A DNA stretch of 64,000 nt. It comes from Deinandra increscens subsp. villosa. Its lineage: Eukaryota; Streptophyta; Magnoliopsida; Asterales; Asteraceae. A program made the position numbers and the translations under genes. The stretch spans positions 96,067,729 to 96,131,728 of the forward strand of contig JBCNJP010000010.1 in the NCBI GenBank assembly GCA_039602395.1. Reading direction: 5' to 3'. Each line of letters opens with the position of its first letter. Within the stretch, counting starts at the first letter, position 1. The notes beneath the pieces are model-generated. The model saw only the letters and a list, made by a program, of their open reading frames with translations. It had not been told where the DNA came from and did no database searches. Shown piece by piece: positions 9,611 through 22,100 of the stretch.

Positions 9611-10161
9611 CAAGAGTAAGTTGTAATTGCTTTTGAGAAGCTTGTGAATTGTAAGCGAATGTCTTGCTTTGTTGGTGAAGTGAACCTGCTATTTATAGCA
9701 AGTTGTAAAGAAACATTATGGTTGAGGACAGTTAAACTTGGAGTGTGTCAGAGCATATATAGATAAATTGAGGGTATTCAATTTATCTCTTTTGAACCGT
9801 CTTCAATTACCTTTGCATTTAATATCAAGTTGATATTCTTCTTTACTTGTTCTTCACACTTAGTATTTTTTACTTCTCGTAATCTTTATCTTCTGATACT
9901 CTTAAACTTCTTTAAAACTCTTCTTTGAAGACTAGGAATGCTTCCTATTAGAAGCCTTTTACAGAAATAAGGATTTCTGTAAAAGTTGAGTTTTACAGAT
10001 CTACTTTGGAATTTCCAAAGTCTATCTGTTCCGAAGTAGATCTGTAAAACTACAGAATCTTTAAATAGTACATTTCTGTTATCTTTTCTTTTTTGAGGAA
10101 GTTTCTGATTTTTTCTTCTAATACTTGACTGTTTTCTATTACATGTAGATTTGTTCTAACA
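9611..10161 (-). repeat. 3' LTR (truncated) of the SIRE-like element
   Basis: It is closely similar to 28663-29199 (AGAGTAAGTTGTAATTGC..., TATTTATAGC, TTTACAGATCTAC...). Similarity stops at 9611; the expected TGTTGGGTC start is missing. The outer end is TTCTAACA at 10161. It contains the hairpins 9954-9987 and 9990-10050. Confidence 0.8.
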
Positions 10162-10414
10162 ATCTCCACTTAAGTATTTGAAGAAAGTAAATGAAAAGAG
10201 AAAAGATCATTTCCATTGATCAATAAGAAGAAATACAATTTTTTTATACATCTTTTTCTAGATTAGCCCTTCCAGTGAGAGAGTTTATCTTGAACTTATA
10301 TGGTTTGCTACATTTTTCAAGCTGAGTTTTAAAAATGATTCTTTCTTTCTATAATGTAGTTATTTCCGTATTAATGATTTCTCTTGCCCCTCTATCATTT
10401 TTCTTGCAGTTGTT

Positions 10415-10678
10415 TCAGATGAAGAGAATGAAGTTTAGAGCTTGATCAGTATATTTGTGTTTCTCATTAACTCTAAGGAATCTTCTTGCCTCTTTGTGGT
10501 CTCTAAAGCATAATCTTTGATTTTGATCTAGAACTGCTGTTCCAGATCCTCTCCAGGAAACTCCAAGGTCGAGACCTTCATTTGGTTTTGTTAGATACAG
10601 CTGAGGTAGATCCATTTCTTTGGAAAGTTGTATATCTACTTGAGCTTGCGTTCTGAGGATTCTTTTTCCGGCTTCCAT
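10415..10678 (-). pseudogene. Short ORF of unknown function in the SIRE-like element
   Basis: 87 codons from an ATG at 10678 (MEAGKRILRTQAQVDIQLSK), with no motif I recognise. It lies just inside the 3' LTR in the same orientation as gag, so it may be the tail of the element's extra coding region. It could also be a chance ORF. Confidence 0.3.
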
Positions 10679-10837
10679 ACCTTTATAGAGGGCAGTGCTG
10701 CCCCTTTCAGTTTTTTGATAATTTGTTTGAGAAGAATCTTAGGAATGAGATTAGCTTAATAGGTTTCATTCTCTCTAGATCATTGTCTGTAAATTCTCTT
10801 GAGCTTCCATCTAGAGTACTAACTTGATCAGTAATCA

Positions 10838-11480
10838 CTATGAGTCGAGTTATTATACATCTCATGTTATCTATTTTAACAGGTTCGCGTATTTCAAGAA
10901 TAATGATGGATTTGTGTTATTGGGTTCGCATATTTCAAGTTATGATTTATGATGTTGGGTTCGTGTATTTCAAGTTATGATGTTCGATTTGTGTTATCAG
11001 GATTCTTGCATTTTAAATTATGTTATTCGACCCTTGATATTGGGCTCATGTATTTCGAATCATGTTATTTGATTCATGTAAATTGAACATGTGTTTTTTG
11101 AGCCATGCTATTCGATTCATGATATCAGGCTCACATATTTCGAGTCATGTTATTGATTCATGTTATTGGACTCATGTATCTCGAGCCATGTTATTCAATT
11201 CATAGCACCAAATACATGGACTGTGGGTCATGCTATTCGGTTCATGTTATCGATACACGTACTTCAAAAGGTGATGTTCAGTTCATGTTATCGGTACATG
11301 TACTATGAAAAATGTTATTCGGCTCATGTTATCAATGCATGTAGTTCAAGACAGCCAGTCCGACTCATGTTATCGGATTCATGCATTTCGGGTCATGTTG
11401 TCCAAATTTATGTCATCGGATGCATATGCCATGAATCACGCGGTTCATTCTATGGCAGTGGGGTCATGATGTTCTAAAAT
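10838..11480 (+). repeat. Degenerate ~30-35-bp repeats (TTCATGTTATCGG units)
   Basis: Many variants of GGTTCATGTTATCGG / TTTCGAGTCATGTTATTCG follow one another. A related but more diverged tract sits upstream of LTR copy 2 (about 32000-32450). The 105-codon ORF at 11160-11477 is made by this repeat. Confidence 0.7.
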
Positions 11481-11934
11481 GTACCGTTCGGTTCGCGCTA
11501 GTTGTGACACCCGAATAAGTACTATCGGCTCATGGCATCCAAAGCTTGGTTTTCCGTATAATTTGTGGTACTCGATTTGTTTTGGTATCTATTTTTTAAG
11601 CCTTTTGTGCTCAGCACTTGAAATTCTCGGTTGTATACCGTTAATCCGAGTGTTGATCATTACTCTACTCTTGCTAACCAGGGACTCATATGTGCAACTA
11701 CCAGCGATTGTATGTGATGCTAGCTTAGCATACGATCGTGATTGGTCGTGGGTATGGACCTTGGGTTTTTAGTGAGGGCTGATTCAAATTTTGTCCATGT
11801 ATCGTGTCTTGTAAGGTAAACCGAATGTGGGTCGCTACCCATTTAGTTCACCAGAACTTGACGCTTTACCCAGATAAGAAGTCTGAAACTCCAAATCTTT
11901 GTTTATCATTATTATCAGTGTTGAGTTTGGTTTA

Positions 11935-12085
11935 TTCTATGTGATCGATGTGAATCTATGTGACTGTTGTAAATCTATGTGATCGATGTGAATCTATGTG
12001 ATCGACGTGAATCTATGTGATCGATGTAAATCTATGTGATCGATGTGAACCTATGTGATCGATGTGAATCTATGTGAATCTATGA
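11935..12085 (+). repeat. 19-bp tandem repeat, about 7 copies
   Basis: Unit AATCTATGTGATCGATGTG with single-base variants (GATCGACGTG, GTTGTAAAT), in the 3' internal region of the Tekay-like copy. Confidence 0.9.
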
Positions 12086-12722
12086 TGAGCTATAAACTGG
12101 AATACTATGAAGAAATCTATGTTGCACCCCCGAGTCTTCTTTTTCCCAGTCTCGCTCCTAAAGTAGGGGAGACTGCGGTTTAATATCTTTGGTTGGTCCT
12201 TGGTGATTCTGGTTTGGTCGTAGTGTGTTTATCAGATCTATTGCTCGCTTTCTGTTGTTAAGCTTGTTGTGTTTCGAGCTCGGATATTCATTGTTGTTGT
12301 ATAGTATTGGAAGTTTTCTAAAGGAAAACAGTACTCACTAAAGAAATTAAATATGTGGTGGGTTAGCTACGGTACACCCTATATATATATATACGTCGGT
12401 AATGTCTTTAGGGTGCACTGGGAGCCGGACGGAGAACGGTTGTGTGGGTATGTCTCTGATGGTTGGTTCGATCGCAACTCTCTTTCCTTGTCACCGTTCC
12501 TAACCTAACCCTTGGGGTCAGGTAAAGGTTTGGTGCCGATATAATTGATTCAGTAATCGAGAATATATTCCTATCCTTGGTGAAATCTCTTATATCGACT
12601 CTACGTTGGTTTCAAATGTCAAATGTGTTGATTATCGGTAAAACTCTTTAACTACCCCTGTCTATTTAAAATCTTTATGTCTCTTCTAATTTCGGGACGA
12701 AATCCCCTAAAGTAGGGGAGAC

Positions 12723-14067
12723 TGTGACAACTCGGTCAACCCGTATCCTTTTGTTTCGATCGTTTTTCAGCAATCATACTTACCAGCTAATATACAATCA
12801 CGTTTCAAGTAATTTTTTTCGTCTACTATAAAATTTAGTTTCTTAAACACATATCGCTAGAAATACATATATACTTTTTTATATACAATTTATTAATCTC
12901 AAAACGTTTTTTCTATTTATATATACATATATATATATATATATCCGTCATAACTAAAATTTATAAAAATTCTTATTAACATTCTCAAAATGTTCAAAGT
13001 GTCGTATTTAATTTAACCAGTAAATATGCGTGTAAATGTCCGGTTAAGACGGGGTCCTCAAGCGAGTCGTTTAAAAACCCATGTGTTTGGTCATTGCGGC
13101 ATAATCCCCGTTTTCTTTAGTTGCTCCTGAACGCTAATATTTTAAATACAAAAATATATATGTATAAAACAAAATAAATAAATAAATAAAAAAATTAAAT
13201 TAAAAACCCCTTTTTAGGGTTTTCTCTCCCCTTGTTTTCAGCCGACAAACACACCCAAGGGTATGCCATCGAGAGAGAAGGAGAGCCGGTTGATTACCGG
13301 CGTTACTTGGTTCCGGCGGCACCATCGGCGGTGTAGCAGCAGCATGAAGTCCGTTCGGTCGTCTTTCTCTTCTCCCGCTTTGTATTTCCCCGTTCGTGAT
13401 CTGGAACAGCCCCTGCCCCTCGGGATCGCGATTTCGTTTGTTTAACATAAGCAGCGACGGTAATAATTTTAGGGTACCGCCATAGCGGTGGCGACGACAT
13501 CATTTCCAGGTACGATTGCGTTTGTTTTCTTCCTCGTTTCCACCTTCTGAACTCATGTTTCTCTCTCGTATGCTTAGACTTGGGTGTTTGGCGGTGTGGT
13601 GGTGCTAGGGTGGGCTCCCGTGGTGGTGACAGTTTTTTCCGGCGGCGGCCATGGGCCTCCAGCCGTCGGAAACGTTCCAAGGAGTGCATATGGTGGTGTG
13701 TTTGGGTGGTGATGCCACATGGGATGTTTGGTTTAAGTTTTAGACACAACTGAGTTAACTCGGTACTGAATCAACCGAGTCGACTCAGTCATGAATCTGG
13801 TCAAGCAGAAAATGGCTCAAAAAAAGTCAAACTTTGAATTTAACCTCATAATATTGTTCTAGATGACAATCTAATTGGAATGGACTACTTGTTCGTTTAT
13901 TTTTGGTGTCGCGACGATTTTACGGTTAACCGGGTCCGGGTCCGATTAACAACCAAAGGTATACTGTGTTTGCTATCTCGTACCTTTTTGATGTCTTTGT
14001 GAACTTTTTGAACCCATGGTCAAGAACCTTTGTCATCGCAACACTTAATGGATATTTATATAAAAAT

Positions 14068-14117
<50 letters not shown>

Positions 14118-14877
14118 AGGTTCATGTGAAAACAACTTTTATTGCGAAAACATGAAAACAAATATTAAAATCTCTATAACTTTTTTCATACGTTAATATT
14201 TTTTAAAACAAATTGCACCAAAATCCTTAAAATTATGTTATCTTTAGTTCTGGAAAAAAATTTAAAAAATCAAGTTTTTTTTAAAAAAAATTAATATTGC
14301 ACAGGTGCAATAATGTTTTTTTTATTATTACTGCACATATGCAATAATAATTACAACCTTTATAACTTTTTCATATTTTAATTTTTTTTATAAAAAGTTG
14401 CACCATAAATCTTATAATTCTGTTATCTTTAATTCTGGAGAAAATAAAAAAAATTCAACGCTTTTTTTATTTTTTTTATTATTGCACATGTGCAATAATA
14501 AATTATTATTGCACATGTGCAATAATATTAAAACATTTATAACTTTTTCATACGTTAATATTTTTCATAAAACATTACACCATAAATCTTATAATTCTGT
14601 TATCTTTAATTCTGGAAAAAGTTAAAAAAAAATAACGTTCTTTTTGTTGACATTGCACATGTGTAATATAACTAATACGTATTATTGCACATGTGCAATA
14701 ATAAAAGAATCACGAAATTTTAAATGTTTAATTTTTTTTTCCAGAATTAAAGGTGACATAATTTTATGACTTTGGTGCAAATTTTTTTAAAAAATATTAA
14801 CGTATGAGGGAGTTATAGAGGTTTTAATATTTGTTTTCGTGTTTTCGCAATAACATCTTGTTTTTATTTGATCCTTC

Positions 14878-14935
<58 letters not shown>

Positions 14936-15201
14936 CCATTACAACTTGGTGATAATAAATATTTTGCGTATATTAGAACACGGTGTCCCGGTTTTGAAAA
15001 TAAATGATGTTGTTTCTGATAAACTTGGATTACATCAAAAATATATTTAAATTGTTATAATTTGGACTCTTCGGACTAAAAGGCAAAACCCCGACTCTCG
15101 GGTTGGATAAAACATGTTTTAAAATGTTATGCTAACTTTTTATGTGTGAATATATATAAGGGTTGTCATAATTTTATATGATTAAGTTTTTCTTATAAAT
15201 C

Positions 15202-15242
<41 letters not shown>

Positions 15243-16205
15243 CCGCTAATAATTACAAATAATGTGTTATAATTATTTATTGTATTGTAGACAGTTTTAG
15301 AACAAACCAACACTTCGACCTTGAACGTTCGTAGTTCACCTTTAAGTCGTTCGATTCGATAGGCGCAACTATTCTTATAAATACTTATGTATTTGTTTAT
15401 TTTTGTTGGCTCGTCATTCCTGATTTAGTCGTAAAGGCGATCTCCGGGTCTAATCTTTTGGTTGCGAGGTGTCATTCGTACGTTCGTGTCTCCATATCAG
15501 GTGAGTATTCATAGCCCCGTTTCTTTTACTGTTTTGGGGTGCAACATGTACACTATCAGAACGTAAACTCTTTGTGCTTTATTCTAAAACTAAATGCGAT
15601 CGATGTGATTGTTATGTGTATACTTATGTGGATAATTGATGTGAACGATTGAACGATGGAACGATTAAACGATGGTATGATGGAACGATTTGACGCATCT
15701 CATTAACTCATTGAGCTAGGGTTACGATAATAGATCTATTGGTGTGGCAACGCACTTGGCCTGCCTCGCGTGTGGCGCCTTGTGATTGAAAGCCTAAATG
15801 TCGGGGGCTTGAGTGTGTCGCTTATTATGTGCTTTCTTTCATGTTATGTTTACCATATATGTTTACACTTATCACACTGAATCGCATGTTTTAAATCTAT
15901 ATTGTACGATACACCTATGTTTACTCACCAACTATTATAGTTGACCCTTATTTTCTACATGTTGCAGGTTTTGCTATTTGATATTGTTGAACGCTTTGAT
16001 GACACTTTAGGATGCATGTGGACTTAGTGAGACCTAATGAAATCAAGATAATTTGTAAATATCATTAAATTATATTGAATTACCTTGTACTATTCTAATG
16101 CCATGAAATGGGTTGATTAAGAATATCGCAACATGTAATTAGTGTTGTGTGCATCTGGAAAATAATCGTGCCCTAACGTTTTCCGTCGTCGGTTGGGGTG
16201 TGACA
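12723..16205 (+). repeat. Tekay-like 3' LTR, copy A (~3.48 kb)
   Basis: It starts TGTGACAACTCGG after the PPT and ends GGTTGGGGTGTGACA. It shares end sequences and internal blocks with LTR B (33365-36754) and the LTR at 59343-62160, including CAG-GTGAGT at 15501 and TGTTGCAG at 15967. The MITE at 14113-14880 is inserted in it. ORFs at 13200-13749 overlap on both strands and are not supported as genes. Confidence 0.8.
14113..14880. mobile_element. Foldback MITE copy 1 with internal GCACATGTGC palindromes
   Basis: Long terminal inverted repeats, about 90 bp: the left end reads GGGTAAGGTTCATG and the right end, reverse complemented, GGGGAAGGATCA; both continue with TTGCGAAAACA and CATACGTTAATATTTTT. 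It is flanked on both sides by (TA)n, consistent with TA target duplication as in microsatellite-targeting MITEs. Inside are five or six palindromes of the form ATTGCACATGTGCAAT among A/T-rich repeats. There is no coding capacity. Confidence 0.85.
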
Positions 16206-18366
16206 AAAGGATCCTGCTAGTGAAGATGGCTGTTTTTGTTTTTGCTTGTTAGTCTAGAACGTTTGTTTTGATGCTTCAGCAGTCGAGGGTTTGAGAGAGG
16301 ATGGTTTTTGAGGTTTTTTCTTGATGATGAGAATGGGGGAGGAGGAGGAGGAGGCATATCTTCAGAAGCATTGACTAGAGATCTGCATCCTTTGAGTTTT
16401 TCCTTCTTAGAGGTTGTTCCTCCTCTTGCTCGGAGATTTCATCACCTTAAATTTTGGCTTTCTTTGAAGGTGTATGAGTAGGAGCAATTTTGAATTTCCT
16501 CTTGTCTTTTCTACTCATTTTTTGGTTCCATTCTTTTTCAAGCTCTGTTAGCTCATCTTCTTGGAAGGAGTGTTTTATTTCTAGATTTGTTGAAGTCATC
16601 TGATTCTTTATGAGGTTTTGTCTTGACATGACTCAGTATGTCTCTTGCTTCTCTCAGTTGACTTTTTCCTTCCTCTTCAAAGACTTTCTTCTTGTTGATT
16701 AACTCTGTAGCTAGGGCCTTGATTTTTCTTTCTTCAAAAATGTTGACATCAATGGATGTTTCTTTTTGGAGATCTTTGTTGATTTCTTAAGAGATATGGA
16801 AGAATTCTCTATTGAATTTCCCTTTCTAGGTGGTCATTTCCTTTTCCAGACCAGATATTTGGTCAATCCCCTGAAATGACACTTGCTCAACCTATTTGAT
16901 TTTTTAAGAATTGGAATTTTCAATCTTTCCAAGCTCAAAGAGGGTATTTTTCTGATCTCTCTTTAGTTTAGAGATACTTTTTCTGAATGAATCAGAGAAT
17001 TTTAAGAGATCAGATTTGAACAGAAGATTGGGTAAGTTTGAAATAAAGATCAACACATGATTTTTCTTTTTCTAACATGTCGGAGGACAACACATGTCTT
17101 TCCATTTGACTAATAGAAACTACCGCAGGGATTTTTTCAGTGTCTGAGGGTCCAGTTTGTCTGGTGTTCCCAGGTCTTCCACAGTCATTGTCTTTTCCCG
17201 TGAGGGATCTGGTATTGTGTTACAAGGATATCATTTTCAAGAAATCCTTTTGGTGAATCCTCTAGGAACCAATCCCTAAGGTCTAATTCCAAGTGTCTTT
17301 GACTCATTGAGCCTCCACTTGTTGTTGCGTGTTGATGGCGTTCTAAGTCATCAAACAGGCTTGGCTTGGTGGCTATACTGTGAATGTTGATTTTCGGGTG
17401 GTGAGGATGTTTGGTATGGATTAAAATTTTGGAACATTGTGGCTTAATAGGTTGATGTTGGAGAGTTTGGTGTTTTCCGTACAGGTTTACTGATTCAGAG
17501 AAGTGGGACATTTGTGGGTTGTGAATGTTGGTTGGTTGGTTTGGTTCAGGCGAACTTTGTTGTTGTGTTTTCAGTCCTTCGTTGTATGTCATTAGGGCTG
17601 GTGATACATATGGAATACATGATAATAGACTAGAAGATACTGAAGAAATAGTTTGAGAGTTACCTGATTCAAACTTTTGTAGTATCTTCGGAGGAGCAGA
17701 TTTGTATGTTTCTCCTGTTGATCCAATTGTCATCCCTTGTGTTTTCTATAGGATTAGTAGTAAAAAAATATAATGAAGGGAATATGTGGTGATTCTTTCT
17801 TTTCTTTGTATTTGGCTTCAACTCTCTTTATCAGATTTTATTGCACCATAGTCTACTATTTTCTTCTGGATGAGTGCAGTCATTGTTGAAAAGATTGACT
17901 AACTTGCCTGATCTGATGACCTTATTTTTGCAGTTAGACAGCTATTTAGTATATGCATCATGAGCTTCCATTTTCTGTCCAACTGATTGATGTTGATTGG
18001 TGAGACATTGTTAAAGTAGATTCCTTTGTTCAGATTGTTGATTAGTTTGAGTATTTCTGACTTTGAGGGTGGAGTCTTAGGAGTATCTGGTGTCTTAAGG
18101 TTGAGAATTTCTCCGAAGTCTTCTTCTTGAAATTGTAGTTTTGCAATGGAACCATCTATATTTTGTATAGATGCTTCGATCCTTTCTATTTTCTTGCATC
18201 TTACTACTTCTGAAGATATTTTGATACTTGACCACACATTCATTAGAAGTGCTTTAATGACAATTTGCACATCTTCAGAGTAAACTGTTGGATTTAGGTT
18301 AGCATATTCATTATTGAGTTTAATGTTGTAATTCTTGAAAACGAGTGCTTGGGAAGATGAGGCCAT
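16206..18366 (-). pseudogene. Degenerate extra ORF(s) of SIRE-like copia element
   Basis: Several minus-strand open pieces follow one another: 17899-18366 (starts MASSSQALVFKNYN, includes RKWKLMMHILNSCLTAK), 17185-17733 (Gln/Pro/His-rich, ends with LELDLRDWFLEDSPKG) and 16447-16629 (basic, ELEKEWNQKMSRKDKRK). The WKLMMHILNSCL block recalls the C-terminal region of the additional ORF in Asteraceae SIRE-type elements, often mis-annotated as a longin-like protein (recalled). The pieces are in different frames with stops between, so the gene is broken. Function unknown. Confidence 0.4.
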
Positions 18367-19008
18367 TTGAGGTTGCTTTCAGGGTAGAATACTTTGTGTG
18401 AGTGATTATGTTGGGAGCAAGATTTTCCTTTTGGTGAGGAGATGATGGCTTTTATATCATCGAATGAGTTTAGGGTTTATAACGGCTAATTCTTCTGATT
18501 GGATGACCTGGGAGATGAAATGGATAGCCATTGGATGAATAAATCCCTATGTCATTGTAACTAGCAAGTTAGCGTTTCCTTTTAATAGGGACATATCACA
18601 TATGTGATTTTTTATGCATAGGATTATTTGATCTTTATGAGAATAGTATGACCATACAAGTTTTCTTCATATGATCGAGACAAGTTTTCTCCTTCATCTT
18701 GCTGAGATCTCTCATGTAGAAAATATCCCCCCCCCCCCCTCTTTATGTGTGTGTGTGTGAATTTTTTTTTTGGTATGGTTTTGAGGCTTACACATATGAT
18801 CCGGAATTTCCGAATTAGATCTGTATAGAACATTTTATCTTCAAAATAAAAACAGACTACATATATCTTCTGTTTTTTTATTAATATGACAAGTTAAGAC
18901 AAGACCTTGTTTTTCTTGAGAATTTTCAAAGTAATACATGCTTCAGATTTTTTACAGATAGAGAGACAAAGACACTCCTAAGCTAATTCTTAACAATTAT
19001 GCATTTAT

Positions 19009-19879
19009 TTATGAACTAGATTTAGGTGACCAGATGGGGGGTACACAAGCACATGGTTTGATTATTATGCTAGGGGCATGAGGGTGTGCCTTTGCTTCAA
19101 GTTGAAGAGGGATGTGATTGTGAAAGATGGTCATGATGCCTTCTTCTTCTTCCTCTATTACTTCAGTGGGAAGTCCAGAGAGGTGAAAGCCAAGAGTTCT
19201 CTGAGATGGCAGGAGTTGAGCTACCAAACCTCTTGGAATTCCTTCCCATTCCTTGGCTTGACATATCATCCCCATCACAAATCTGGGGTATAGAATTACT
19301 CACTCTTCTACTAGAATAGAGCAGTTGTTTTTCATATTCTACAGTAAGTAGTGATAGAAATTCATGTTTAATCCCTGAATTAATGCATGCATCACCATTG
19401 GGTTTCATGAGATACAAGATAATGGTTAACAGTGCAGGGAGAGAAACACAGTTGGATTTGTGCAAAGAATGCCAAACATGATGGAGATTGAATCTGTTAG
19501 CTTGCTCATTTATAAACTGTCAATCATACTCAACGTCAATGAGTGTTTCAATGACTTGGGTTATGTTTTAGTAAGTAGCCCCATTAGCATCTTTCAATTT
19601 GAGGACTGAGCGAATAAAGTCTTCTGTGATCCAAAAAGATGAGTGGTTGACTCTGGTTCTGATTGAGCTTCCAGGAGAGTTTGGATCAAATGTGGCATTT
19701 ATCCAAAATTCCCTCAGAAGTTCATAGTTGATGGGGAGATTTATGGTGAGGGCAATGACGGTTGTGCATGTTTCCAGAAAACCCATCATACTTTCAAACA
19801 TTTGTTGATGGTTGGGGGTGAAGAGGCACGGGTTGTGAGTGCCAGGGAGTGGAATTGGGTGAGCTTGTCTTTGGACCAA
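19009..19879 (-). pseudogene. Second degenerate extra-ORF segment of SIRE-like element
   Basis: The segment 19568-19879 carries NYELLREFWINATFDP and FWITEDFIRSVLKLKDANG. This resembles the 'QFWATA...ITEasIRR-L-L-DA-G' block of the SIRE-type extra ORF (family recognised from memory). It stops at 19568 and continues in other frames at 19163-19465 and 19009-19278. It lies between the nested gag-only element and the segment at 16206-18366, in the same orientation. Confidence 0.45.
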
Positions 19880-20166
19880 GGCATGGAGATCAAATTTTTT
19901 TGAAGAAAATTTTCTTTGTTAGATGAAGAGGAAGTGAAGGGGTGAGGAAGATGATAGCAACATCCATCTATTTGTAGCCGAGAAGAGTACAGAGCTCTGA
20001 AGATTTGGCAGTTAATCTCTTTGGATTTTGCTGGCTATTAGACCCCTATGACAAGATGGTTGAGGGAGTTTGTGGGAGGGTATTAACTCCTTTTCTCATC
20101 ATTTCCCTATTTGAGTCATAATTTCCCCTTTTTGGGAGCCTTATTTCAGAGATTAGCTTCCCAATT

Positions 20167-20633
20167 TGTAAGTCCCGAAACCGGTTCTAAACACGATATC
20201 ACTACTCGATTGAGTGTGCGGAATCCAGTCAATCGAGTGATTCAAGATGCAAGAAATAGAAATCGAAGAACACAATAATTAAAATAATAAAACCTGGAAC
20301 AAAGTGCACACGATTAATAATCGTCTGGTACACAAGCTTGACACAACCCGAAAAGCCCCCTTGTATCTCTCTCAACTAGCTAACTCCTAATATGAGTATT
20401 AGGATTTGTTTATATAGATAAACAAATCTTAAACCTAATTTTCGGATTTGACTAAACAGGCCCACTAAACACCCCTTAAATTCTTTCTAATTGGGCCCTA
20501 ACATGTCCAAAATGGCCCAATGACCCAATATAACCATAACCCAGCTAATTTTCACCTATTCTATCACATAGGCCTTCAAAATACTCCGCCAAGTGATGAT
20601 TTAATACACAAGCCACAAATCTTGGTCCTTACA
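20167..20633 (-). repeat. 3' LTR of the gag-only element
   Basis: Plus-strand reading TGTAAGTCCCG...GGTCCTTACA. A TATA-like TATATAGATAA lies near 20411 in either orientation. Confidence 0.9.
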
Positions 20634-21961
20634 ATCTTCCCCTTGACTTGTGCAATAAATATCTTCTACTTTCAATCTTCAAACTTCAGTCTTCACCTTG
20701 GCTTGAGCATGGGTTGGTGAAGATTCCTTTCTTTAACAATCTTCATTGGGCAACAACAAATGACTTTAGGGGGTGTTCTCTCAATCAGCATTAGCTTGGA
20801 CTTCAAATGATGAACATGTAATGAGAGGAGGATTCTCAAATACTTGCTCCTTCTTGAAAATTGTTGAGTCCATGCTGAATCATCATTAACTGTCTTGACC
20901 TGCCATTAACTTCAGAGGTTAAATTTTGAAAACCTCTATCTTGGCCTTCTTGAATGTAGATCTTTGAACTGACGACATTTAGCTTCCCCTCAACTCGTGA
21001 ACAGTATCTTTTGAGTCTTTGGAAGCATTACTTGAACAACCAACAAACTTCCCCTAAGCATAGGGTAAGTCCTTTTCCGGCTGGTTCTTCAACATCATCA
21101 GCAGCAGCAGAGTTCTTGCTTTGATCAACTGAGTCCTTGATTTTTTCCATGAGTTGTTTTTTTTTTCACTTAACCTGTCAAGCACAACATGAAACAAACA
21201 CTAACCTGCAAATGATGACTGGTTACTGGGTTAACATTATTTAACCAAACAACTTCCCTTGAACCCGAGGGGGAGGTTACACCTTCTTGCACAAAACCCC
21301 AAAAGAACTTATTAAAACCTTTAAATTAACCTGGCCATGGTTGGAAAAAATAAACAATAAAAAAACTTAAGATAACACAGAAGAAAATAAAAAATAAACA
21401 TACCAAATTACGAAACGAGAAGGTTTTATTTTGGGATCAAACCGTCTTTGTCTGAACTGAGGAACCCTTTTCAGCATCTGTTACTTGAACACGTCCAGGT
21501 GATTGCCAGTATATTGGTCCTTTTTAAACCCATGTTCCTCATTTTTCCGGTTGTTTGTCACTTATTTATCTTTTAGGTGCATTAATTATGAACATCTGAC
21601 AGTCACACACAAATCCTAGGTAATTAATATGTGCAGTCTATCAAGCTTGATCATTCCCTACCACATATTTTCACATTCCCATATCCAGAGTTTTGAATCT
21701 TTTCTCGAGACTTGGTTGAGAAGAGAAAGAACAGATCATAAAAGAGATAGGAATAATATACAAAGACTTGTATGATTTCAACTCAGAGGCGTTTATAAGT
21801 CAGGTGGTAACCTTTCATCAAACACATAAGCCTAGTCACAAAGTCAGGGCTAATGGGTTTTGGATGCTAGAGGGTCTCTTTTGTTGTGCACATTGGCATC
21901 TTTTGGGGTGTAAATTATATACAGCGATCTGCAAGCACGTTAATCCAGACTAACCAGGTCT

Positions 21962-22100
21962 TTGCTCACGCAAAACAGAGGAAAGTCTGATTAACACGTC
22001 ACCATTCTACACCAGGTCATTGCTCACGCAAAGCAGAGGCAAGACTTGACTGACGGCTTTGACATCCCTAGATCTTTGCTCACACAAAACAGAGGGGACG
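21962..22100. repeat. ~57-bp tandem repeat, 3 copies, in the gag-only element
   Basis: TTGCTCACGCAAAACAGAGG recurs at 21962, 22020 and 22076 with small changes (GCAAAGCAGAGG, ACACAAAACAGAGG). It lies in the non-coding 3' half of the element; I see no gene in 20634-22864 apart from this and a poly-T run near 22490-22540. Confidence 0.85.

Larger units (their letters stand above)
10838..16205 (+). mobile_element. Tekay-like Ty3/gypsy element copy 1: 3' end and 3' LTR
   Basis: A 3' internal region (about 10838-12722) precedes a long LTR at 12723-16205. The junction CGGGACGAAATC...AAAGTAGGGGAGAC then TGTGACAACTCGGTCAA is the usual end of a Tekay-type pol, the PPT and the LTR start. A second copy with the same order lies at about 31880-36754. 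The left edge is approximate and the rest of the internal region is absent, so this is a truncated copy nested in the SIRE-like element. Confidence 0.7.

Noticed and set aside
13200..13749. ORFs of 60-148 codons on both strands
   Set aside because: They overlap each other within the Tekay-like LTR, are basic/low complexity and have no recognised domain.
17899..18366. Possible endogenous plant pararetrovirus gene
   Set aside because: No movement-protein, coat or RT motif; position and orientation fit the SIRE-like element better.
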